A DNA stretch of 6,012 bases from CAZCSK01 sp964501265. GTDB taxonomy: Bacteria > Actinomycetota > CADDZG01 > JAHWKV01. The notes below the pieces were generated by a model. That model worked only from the letters and a program-made list of their open reading frames with translations. It made no database searches and was not told where the DNA came from. The stretch covers positions 1 to 6,012 of the forward strand of contig CAZCSK010000082.1 in assembly GCA_964501265.1 (NCBI GenBank), given 5' to 3'. Shown here one piece after another: positions 1 through 5,024 of the stretch (position 1 is its first letter; every line of letters starts with the position of its first letter). A program made the position numbers and the translations under genes.

Positions 1-477
1 TTCCCCGCAAATGTCTGTCTTGTAGGCGCCGCCAATCCGTGCATGTGCGGCCGGGCAGGTGATGGACGGACGGTGTGCGACTGTTCCCCGGGGCGCCTGG
101 AAGCATATCGATCGCGATTGTCGGGCCCGTTGCTCGATCGCATCGATCTCCATGTTGAGGTTTCCGGGCTCACGCAGGACGAACTTATGGGCCTCGATTC
201 ATCTGAGTCCAGCTCGGTGGTTCGAGCCCGCGTAATCGAGGCCCGCAGGTTTCGGGAGCGCCGAGAGCCGGCGGGCGAAATCGTCATCGAGGCCCTCGCT
301 GCCGGGCCGAGGCGGTTTCTTTCCACATCTTTGGCCCACGAACACAACTCTGCCCGGGGGCTTGCGAGGTCGCTTCGCGTCGCCAGGACCATCGCCGATC
401 TCGAAGGCTCAGAGTCGGTTGACGAGAACCATCTGGCCGAAGCGTTTCAATTCCGACGCGGCGTGTGGGATCGGTGA
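1..477 (+). CDS. comM: ComM/YifB family AAA+ ATPase (Mg-chelatase subunit ChlI-like), C-terminal part
   Basis: This is a partial gene: frame 1 is open from the first base and ends at TGA 475-477, giving 158 codons of a family usually about 500 residues long. The N-terminal domain and Walker motifs lie off the left edge. Visible are the family's cysteine-bearing NPCMCG segment with a following CDC, the highly conserved SGPLLDRIDLHVEV stretch (codons about 41-54, the AAA+ sensor/arginine region), and the C-terminal helical domain with LRVARTIADLEGSE and a closing EAFQFRRG. The ATG at 43 lies inside the conserved NPCMCG motif, so it is not the true start. In competent bacteria ComM is a hexameric helicase promoting branch migration during integration of transforming DNA; in other bacteria the role is less clear. 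The adjacent dprA, in the same frame 3 bp downstream, supports a DNA-processing role and co-transcription. Confidence 0.93.
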   Translation, partial: FPANVCLVGAANPCMCGRAGDGRTVCDCSPGRLEAYRSRLSGPLLDRIDLHVEVSGLTQDELMGLDSSESSSVVRARVIEARRFRERREPAGEIVIEALAAGPRRFLSTSLAHEHNSARGLARSLRVARTIADLEGSESVDENHLAEAFQFRRGVWDR

Positions 478-480
478 CGT

Positions 481-1353
481 GTGATGAAGGTCCGCAAGAT
501 TTGGAAGAAAGATCCGGAATATCCCAGTCTCCTGGGAGAGATTGCCGATCCGCCGAAGCACCTGTTCGCTTCGGGAAAGGAACTCGGCGCCGCGGCGTGC
601 ATCGCGATCGTCGGGACGCGGCGAGCGTCGCGTTACGGTCTGGATGTTGCCCGATGGATGGCCGCCGAATTGGCCTCGGCCGGGCTTGTCATCGTGAGCG
701 GTCTTGCGCACGGCATCGATGCTGCCGCTCATCAAGGTGCGCTCGACGTCGATGGCACGACAGTCGCGGTCCTTGGCTGCGGTGTGGATGTGTGCTATCC
801 GGCACGTAACCGGGATCTTTATCGTCGGATAAGTGAGCGGGGTACGCTCGTGTCGGAACTGGAGTGTGGAGCCCAGCCGCTTCCGTACCAATTTCCTATT
901 CGCAATCGCATCATCGCCGGAATGTCTATGGGGGTTGTGATCGTCGAAGCGCGACCAAAAGGGGGCGCCATGATCACTGCGAGGCTGGCGAACGAGTCCG
1001 GCCGCGAAGTGTTTGCCGTCCCAGGCCTTGTGCACGCGCGAACGGCGGTAGGGCCACATCAACTGATTCGCGACGGCGCGCGTCTCGTGACATCCGCAGC
1101 CGACATCCTTGAAGATCTCGGTCTGGCCGCCACGGACTCGGCCGCGCAGCCTGAACTGATCTTGTCGCCCGACGAGTCGCTCATCATGCGGCATCTGGGG
1201 CCCGAGCCGACGCTGCTCGACAGAATCGCCAAAATGGCAGCCATTCCGACGTCGACATCGGCAGCAGTGCTCTCCAAACTCGAGTTGCGGGGTCTGGTAG
1301 CCAGGCACCCGGGGGGACGGTTCGCGCTCACAGTGGGCAACCGCTGCAGCTGA
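481..1353 (+). CDS. dprA: DNA-processing protein DprA (Smf)
   Basis: DprA binds single-stranded DNA entering by transformation and loads RecA on it; it is also common in bacteria not known to be competent. The Rossmann-like DprA fold covers about residues 10-212: IVGTRRAS (43-50), SGLAHGIDAAAHQGAL (73-88), the GCGVDVCYPARN loop (99-110), FPIRNRIIAGMS (138-149), GGAMITARLA (161-170) and LIRDGA (195-200). A C-terminal winged-helix domain follows at about 225-285. At 290 aa the protein lacks the N-terminal SAM-like domain of longer DprA proteins (about 360 aa) and begins almost directly at the Rossmann fold. The comM stop at 475-477 is in the same frame, so the start must be downstream of it: GTG 481 or ATG 484. 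Neither has a strong Shine-Dalgarno, and the choice changes only one residue. The 3-bp gap suggests translational coupling to comM. Confidence 0.96.
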   Translation: MMKVRKIWKKDPEYPSLLGEIADPPKHLFASGKELGAAACIAIVGTRRASRYGLDVARWMAAELASAGLVIVSGLAHGIDAAAHQGALDVDGTTVAVLGCGVDVCYPARNRDLYRRISERGTLVSELECGAQPLPYQFPIRNRIIAGMSMGVVIVEARPKGGAMITARLANESGREVFAVPGLVHARTAVGPHQLIRDGARLVTSAADILEDLGLAATDSAAQPELILSPDESLIMRHLGPEPTLLDRIAKMAAIPTSTSAAVLSKLELRGLVARHPGGRFALTVGNRCS

Positions 1354-1391
1354 ATCCAAATATCCCCCAAAAATGGGCCGGTGAACAACCA

Positions 1392-1420
1392 TTGACACCA
1401 GTTAACTTAAGCCCCATAAT
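1392..1420 (+). promoter_or_regulatory. Predicted housekeeping-sigma promoter for the whiG gene
   Basis: A perfect -35 hexamer TTGACA (1392-1397) is separated by 17 bp from CATAAT (1415-1420, five of six matches to the -10 consensus). Transcription would start near 1427 and give a leader of about 100 nt before the sigma factor ATG. It is the best promoter match I see in the window. A second -10-like box, TATACT at 1492-1497, lies closer to the gene but has no recognisable -35 at the proper distance. I see no FliA/WhiG-type promoter sequence here, so autoregulation by the encoded sigma factor is not supported. Confidence 0.7.
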
Positions 1421-1449
1421 CGGCAAGGCCGAGAGAGCGAGGAACGGTC

Positions 1450-1468
1450 GCCCAAGGGGCCCCTTTTT
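1450..1468 (+). other. GC palindrome followed by T-run in the whiG leader (possible attenuator)
   Basis: The 12-bp perfect palindrome AAGGGGCCCCTT (1454-1465) runs into a five-T tract (1464-1468). Because the palindrome has no spacer, the RNA hairpin would need a loop taken from its own centre, or a short GCCC/GGGC stem (1450-1453 with 1457-1460). GGCCC at 1458-1462 can also pair with GGGCC at 1487-1491. It lies downstream of the predicted start site, so termination here would attenuate whiG; it could instead be a weak terminator for dprA. The fold is inferred by eye and is weak. Confidence 0.3.
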
Positions 1469-1529
1469 ATGGGTACCTCTAAGGAAGGGCCTATACTCGA
1501 AAAGGGCAGTTAGCGAGAGAGAGTCTTAG

Positions 1530-2375
1530 ATGGGCGCCAAAGTTGCTTCAGGCAAACGCGGTAAGGTCGCCCACTCGCGCGCCGATTTGGTTCTGGAGCC
1601 AACACCCGAGAAGCTGGCCCTGGATGAACTCTGGAACGAGTTCAAATCGACCAATGCGGCCACAGCGCGTGACCGTTTAATCGTGCACTACGCCCCACTC
1701 GTCAAATATGTCGCCGGCCGAGTTTCAACCGGACTTCCCTCCAACATCGACCAAGAGGACTTGGTCTCCTACGGCATCTTCGGGCTCATCGACGCCATCA
1801 CCAAGTTCGAGCTCGGCCGCCACGTCAAATTCGAGACGTACGCAATCAGCCGCATCAAAGGCGCCATCATCGACGAGTTGCGTTCTATCGACTGGGTGCC
1901 GCGGTCGGTCCGGGCAAAGGCCCGCGACGTCGAGCGGACCCTCAACAAACTGGAAAACGAATTGCGCAGGACGCCCACCGACGCGGAGGTGGCCGCACAA
2001 ATGGAAATCAGCGTCCAGGATTTGCAATCCATCTACACGCAGGTTTCCTTCGTGTCGGTAGTCGCCCTTGACGAGTTGATGTCGGTGGGCAGCGAACGGG
2101 GCGACAAGGTCGCACTCATCGAAACCCTCGAGGACATCGGTGACGTAGGGCCAGAACAGGCTTTCGAGAAGGACGAGATGAAGCAAATCCTCGGCCAGGC
2201 TATAGGACGCTTATCCGACCGTGAACAGAAACTGATCGTTTGCTACTACTACGAAGGCCTGACTTTGGCGCAGATCGGCGAGATCCTGGGAGTCACCGAA
2301 TCGCGCGTTTGCCAGATGCATACAAAGGCGGTCATGCAGCTGCGTGCGCGCCTCAAAGAGGCAAACACCGACTGA
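1530..2375 (+). CDS. whiG: FliA/WhiG-family RNA polymerase sigma factor (sigma-28 class)
   Basis: This 281-aa sigma-70-family protein is the usual length for the FliA/WhiG class. Region 2 spans about residues 45-120, with DQEDLVSYGIFGLIDAITKF (74-93) for core RNA polymerase binding and -10 recognition, and KFETYAISRIKGAIIDELRS just after it. Region 3 is about 125-205 (DWVPRSVR, TPTDAEVAAQM). Region 4 is about 222-275, with LSDREQKLIVCYYYEGLTLAQIG and a helix-turn-helix ending in VTESRVCQMHTKA for -35 binding. The ATG follows a purine-rich GAGAGAGAG (1515-1523) at 6 nt. In Streptomyces, WhiG drives sporulation genes and is held inactive by the anti-sigma factor RsiG bound to c-di-GMP; in motile actinobacteria the class serves flagellar genes. 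Which role applies here cannot be told from the window. Its location just before rpsB matches the actinobacterial whiG locus rather than a flagellar cluster. Confidence 0.94.
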   Translation: MGAKVASGKRGKVAHSRADLVLEPTPEKLALDELWNEFKSTNAATARDRLIVHYAPLVKYVAGRVSTGLPSNIDQEDLVSYGIFGLIDAITKFELGRHVKFETYAISRIKGAIIDELRSIDWVPRSVRAKARDVERTLNKLENELRRTPTDAEVAAQMEISVQDLQSIYTQVSFVSVVALDELMSVGSERGDKVALIETLEDIGDVGPEQAFEKDEMKQILGQAIGRLSDREQKLIVCYYYEGLTLAQIGEILGVTESRVCQMHTKAVMQLRARLKEANTD

Positions 2376-2381
2376 TTCGCA

Positions 2382-2387
2382 TACAAT
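2382..2387 (+). promoter_or_regulatory. Possible -10 box for the rpsB operon
   Basis: TACAAT (five of six matches to consensus) lies 6 bp after the sigma factor stop codon. A start site about 7 nt downstream would fall at 2393-2395, at the first bases of the strong hairpin in the rpsB leader. No convincing -35 is present at 16-18 bp upstream (AGGCAA at 17 bp), so the call rests on the -10 alone and on the position in front of a highly expressed operon. Confidence 0.4.
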
Positions 2388-2391
2388 GACA

Positions 2392-2448
2392 TTTCGGTGC
2401 CCGTAAGGCACCGGAAATCCATTAATCATGCTTGCCGTACACGGTGCC
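2392..2448 (+). promoter_or_regulatory. rpsB leader hairpin with an alternative pairing partner
   Basis: A 10-bp stem pairs 2392-2401 (TTTCGGTGCC) with 2407-2416 (GGCACCGGAA), including one G-U pair, around the 5-nt loop CGTAA. There is no T-run after it, so it is a poor intrinsic terminator. The 5' arm core CGGTGCC recurs exactly at 2442-2448, so the 3' arm (AGGCACCG, 2406-2413) could pair with either copy, giving two exclusive folds. Downstream the leader adds GGGC-GCAA-GCCC with a GNRA tetraloop (2453-2464) and TCCCG/CGGGA (2491-2495 with 2518-2522), which ends directly beside the Shine-Dalgarno AAGGGGG (2523-2529). Ribosomal protein leaders often carry autoregulatory structures, and S2 autoregulates rpsB-tsf in enterobacteria. 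A comparable role here is inference. Confidence 0.45.
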
Positions 2449-2536
2449 TCGCGGGCGCAAGCCCTAAAGGTCAGGCAGGCGTTAGGGGGGTCCCGAATTA
2501 CGTGGGGCCGCCGCAACCGGGAAAGGGGGCCTGAAA

Positions 2537-3514
2537 ATGGCCGTAGTAACGCTGAAGGAACTTCTGGAAGCCGGAGTTCATTTCGGACATCAAACTCGCA
2601 GGTGGAATCCCAAGATGCGCCGTTTCATCTTCTCGGAGCGCAACGGGATTTACATCATCGATCTCTTGAAGACGATGAGCGGAATCGAAGCCGCTTACGA
2701 GTACACGCGCGACCTGGTGGCCCGCGGGGGCATCATCCTGTTTGCCGGCACGAAAAAGCAGATTGCCGACGCCGTAGCCGCCGAGGCGCGACGAGTGGGG
2801 ATGCCTTACGTGAACTACCGCTGGCTGGGCGGAATGCTTACTAACTTCCAAACCATGCAGCGGAGAATCCTTCGGCTTCGCGAACTGGAAAGCCAGCAGG
2901 CTCAGGGAGTTTTTGAAGAGATTCCAAAGAAGGAAGCGCTGGGACTAAAGAAAGAACTCGAAAAACTCAAAGCCAATCTGGAGGGAATCAGGGACCTCAA
3001 TAGGCGCCCCGACGCTGTCTTCATCCTCGACACTAAGAAGGAAGACATTTGCGTTAAAGAGGCCCGCCGTTTGGGGATGCCCATCATCGCGGTCGTCGAC
3101 ACCAACTGCGACCCGGATGATGTCGATTACATCATTCCCGGCAACGATGACGCCATACGCTCCGGAGCTCTTTTGACCAGAGTGATTGCAGACGCAGTCG
3201 CCGCTGGACTCAGCCTGCGACCCCCCGAAGTGATCGCAGCAGCGGAAGCCGCTGCCGCCTCAGGTATCACGCTCACAGCGGGCGGCGAAGAACCTCCTGC
3301 TGAGTGGGAGATCATGCTGGCGCAGCAGGAGAAGGAAGGCCAGGACCGCGCCACCGATGAGATAGTTCCCGAAGCCGCGCCTGCGCAGACTGAAGAAATG
3401 CCGGATCGCTTTGCTGCTTTGCTCAAAGACGTAGCGGAGCCAGTTCCCGGTGAAGAGATCGAGGCCGAGTTGAAAGCCAAATACAAGGATGATGAAGAGG
3501 CGAGACGCAGATGA
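2537..3514 (+). CDS. rpsB: 30S ribosomal protein S2 (uS2) with long acidic C-terminal extension
   Basis: uS2 sits on the back of the small subunit between head and body and is needed to recruit bS1 where that protein is present. The N-terminal signature LKELLEAGVHFGHQTRRWNPKM (residues 6-27), NGIYIIDLLKT (36-46), YRWLGGMLTN (94-103), PDAVFILDTKKE (158-169) and MPIIAVVDTNCDP (181-193) are all typical. The coiled-coil hairpin insert is at about 110-155. The conserved core ends near residue 225. The remaining roughly 100 residues are low-complexity, Ala/Glu/Pro-rich and mostly acidic, ending in a basic ARRR. The total of 325 aa compares with 241 in E. coli and roughly 280-310 in many actinobacteria. 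The ATG follows a strong Shine-Dalgarno AAGGGGG (2523-2529) at 7 nt. It overlaps tsf by 4 bp, so the two are translationally coupled. Confidence 0.98.
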   Translation: MAVVTLKELLEAGVHFGHQTRRWNPKMRRFIFSERNGIYIIDLLKTMSGIEAAYEYTRDLVARGGIILFAGTKKQIADAVAAEARRVGMPYVNYRWLGGMLTNFQTMQRRILRLRELESQQAQGVFEEIPKKEALGLKKELEKLKANLEGIRDLNRRPDAVFILDTKKEDICVKEARRLGMPIIAVVDTNCDPDDVDYIIPGNDDAIRSGALLTRVIADAVAAGLSLRPPEVIAAAEAAAASGITLTAGGEEPPAEWEIMLAQQEKEGQDRATDEIVPEAAPAQTEEMPDRFAALLKDVAEPVPGEEIEAELKAKYKDDEEARRR

Positions 3515-4134
3515 GCATTACTCCGCAGGACGTCAAGAAATTAAGAGACGAGACCGGTGCCGGGATGATGGACTGCAAACGCGCTCTCGCCGAAGCACAT
3601 GGCGACATGGAGGCAGCGAAGGATTTGCTGCGCACTTGGGGCCTTGCGGGAGTAACGAAGCGGGCGGGTCGCTCGGCGTCTGAAGGCATGATCGCCCATT
3701 ACGTCCATCAGCTGGACCCACAATTCCCTCCCAAGAAAGCAGTTCTTCTAGAACTCAATTGCGAGACGGATTTCGTTGCGAAGACCGATGAATTCAAACA
3801 ATTGGGACGCGACATCGCAATGAATGTTGCGGCGATGGAGCCCAACTGGGTCTCGCGAGACGACGTTCCAGCTGAGGAGTTGGAGCGCCAGCGAAAGATC
3901 TTTTCGGAGTCCGACGCTGTCAAAGGAAAGCCCGACAACATCCGCGACAAGATCGTCGAGGGAAAGCTGAACGCGATGTTCTCGGATGCAGGAGGAGTTC
4001 TGCTCGAGCAGACCTTCGTCATCGAGAGCGAGAAGGGAACCGTCGAAGACCTCATCAACGACTTCGCTGCCAAAGTAAAGGAGAACATTGTCGTCCGACG
4101 TTTCGTGCGCTTCACGGTCGGCGAGGACGAGTAG
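3511..4134 (+). CDS. tsf: Elongation factor Ts (short form)
   Basis: EF-Ts is the nucleotide exchange factor that displaces GDP from EF-Tu. The N-terminal UBA-like EF-Tu-binding domain is at about residues 3-42 (TPQDVKKLRDETGAGMMDCK). It is followed by the core subdomain with ELNCETDFVAKTDEF (81-95), whose TDFV (86-89) carries the phenylalanine that intrudes into EF-Tu. The C-terminal VVRRFVRFTVGE ends the core. At 207 aa it resembles the single-core form of Thermus (196 aa, dimeric) rather than the two-core forms of E. coli (283 aa) or Mycobacterium (about 271 aa), so the second half-core and coiled-coil insertion are missing. The ends are intact, so this looks like a natural short form. The start overlaps the rpsB stop as ATGA (3511-3514); GAAGAGG at 3494-3500 may act as the ribosome binding site, though its spacing of 10 nt is long. 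Confidence 0.97.
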   Translation: MSITPQDVKKLRDETGAGMMDCKRALAEAHGDMEAAKDLLRTWGLAGVTKRAGRSASEGMIAHYVHQLDPQFPPKKAVLLELNCETDFVAKTDEFKQLGRDIAMNVAAMEPNWVSRDDVPAEELERQRKIFSESDAVKGKPDNIRDKIVEGKLNAMFSDAGGVLLEQTFVIESEKGTVEDLINDFAAKVKENIVVRRFVRFTVGEDE

Positions 4135-4140
4135 GGCGTT

Positions 4141-4869
4141 TTGGACGGCACGGGTTACAAGCGCGTACTGCTGAAGCTGTCCGGAGAGGCCTTCGCTGGC
4201 CCCGCGATGGGTTTCGGAATCGATGCGGGGACGGTTTCATCTCTGGCGAAGCAATTGGCAGAGATTCAAGATCTCGGCGTTGAAATTGCGGTTGTAGTCG
4301 GTGGTGGGAATATTTTCCGCGGCTCCCAAGCGGCGGCGATGGGCATGGAGCGAGCCCGGGCGGACTATATGGGAATGCTTGCCACTGTGATCAACGCGCT
4401 CGCGTTGCAAGACGCCCTGGGGCAGGTGGGGGCCGAGTGTCGCGTCCTCAGCGCCATCTGGATGCAGGAAGTCGCGGAACCGTTCATTCGAGGAAGGGCC
4501 CTCCGTCATCTGGAGCGCGGGATGATCGTGATCTTCGCCGGAGGCACAGGCAACCCGTACTTTTCAACCGACACAGCGGCGTCGGTGCGAGCACTCGAGA
4601 TCGGCGCGGAAGCTCTGATCAAGGGTACGAAAGTCGACGGAGTTTACGATTCGGATCCAGTAAAAAACCCGAACGCCGTGCGCTTTGCCGAACTCGAATA
4701 CATAGAAGTTTTGAATAAGGGGCTCAAAGTGATGGACTCCACCGCCATCTCTCTTTGTATGGACAACAAGATGCCGATTGTTGTCTTCGACCTTACGGTC
4801 GATGGCAATATTCGCCGTGTGGTGACCGGTGAGCAGGTTGGCACCAAGGTCTCAGCCGGGCAAGGGTAG
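4141..4869 (+). CDS. pyrH: Uridylate kinase (UMP kinase, PyrH)
   Basis: PyrH phosphorylates UMP to UDP with ATP, is cytosolic and hexameric, and belongs to the amino acid kinase fold rather than the eukaryotic-type NMP kinases. Motifs in order are KRVLLKLSGEAFAG (7-20), VVGGGNIFRG (52-61), ADYMGMLATVINALALQDAL (74-93), FAGGTGNPYFSTDTAA (132-147), KGTKVDGVYDSDP (161-173) and VMDSTAISLCMDN (197-209). At 242 aa it has the family's usual length. The start is TTG at 4141: the tsf stop at 4132-4134 is in the same frame, and no ATG or GTG lies between it and KRVLLKLSGE. The 6-bp spacing to tsf, the rare start codon and the weak Shine-Dalgarno suggest expression by translational coupling. frr normally follows pyrH; here a tnpB element does, within the visible sequence. 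Confidence 0.97.
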   Translation: MDGTGYKRVLLKLSGEAFAGPAMGFGIDAGTVSSLAKQLAEIQDLGVEIAVVVGGGNIFRGSQAAAMGMERARADYMGMLATVINALALQDALGQVGAECRVLSAIWMQEVAEPFIRGRALRHLERGMIVIFAGGTGNPYFSTDTAASVRALEIGAEALIKGTKVDGVYDSDPVKNPNAVRFAELEYIEVLNKGLKVMDSTAISLCMDNKMPIVVFDLTVDGNIRRVVTGEQVGTKVSAGQG

Positions 4870-4892
4870 GCTACCGCTTACGGGGAATATAT

Positions 4893-4946
4893 GCAACTTA
4901 GCGCGTTTGTTAGCAACTTTGACAACCGCTCCTCTCCGAACGGAGA
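4893..4946 (+). repeat. Short repeats in the pyrH-tnpB gap (possible element left end)
   Basis: The 155-bp gap between pyrH and tnpB has no gene. It holds the direct repeat GCAACTT at 4893-4899 and 4913-4919, exactly 20 bp apart, and an inverted repeat TCTCCG/CGGAGA (4933-4938 and 4941-4946) around AA. IS200/IS605-type elements have subterminal hairpins near their ends, so the inverted repeat might mark the left end about 90 bp before tnpB. No boundary or target site can be proved from one copy. I see no convincing terminator for pyrH here. Confidence 0.2.
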
Positions 4947-5012
4947 CAGCAGAAATCCGAGAAATCTTGATTCCGAACCGAGCCACGCTCAGTTCTTGTC
5001 ACACCCTATCCG

Positions 5013-5018
5013 TATAAT
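5013..5018 (+). promoter_or_regulatory. Perfect -10 box giving a predicted leaderless tnpB transcript
   Basis: TATAAT at 5013-5018 ends 6 nt before the tnpB ATG (5025). A start site at the usual 7 nt would be the A of the ATG itself, so the mRNA would have no 5' leader. This fits the absence of any Shine-Dalgarno in TTTCTC just before the ATG. Leaderless mRNAs are common in actinobacteria. No good -35 exists at 16-19 bp upstream; TTGTCA (4996-5001) is too close at 11 bp. Confidence 0.55.
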
Positions 5019-5024
5019 TTTCTC

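Noticed and set aside
1366..1377. CCCA-AAAA-TGGG hairpin just after dprA as a terminator
   Set aside because: Only four base pairs and no T-run after it.
409..1398. Long open frame (329 codons) on the minus strand opposite dprA
   Set aside because: It is antisense to a clearly conserved dprA, shows no recognisable domain, and is rich in Arg/His as expected from reading a GC-rich gene backwards.
4865..4883. Hairpin GGTAG-G-CTACC and CCG-CTTA-CGG at the pyrH stop as a terminator
   Set aside because: The first has a one-base loop, the second a three-pair stem, and no T-run follows.
4919..4924. Perfect TTGACA in the pyrH-tnpB gap as a promoter -35
   Set aside because: No -10-like hexamer lies 16-18 bp downstream (GGAGAC at 17 bp), and the TATAAT at 5013 is far too distant.
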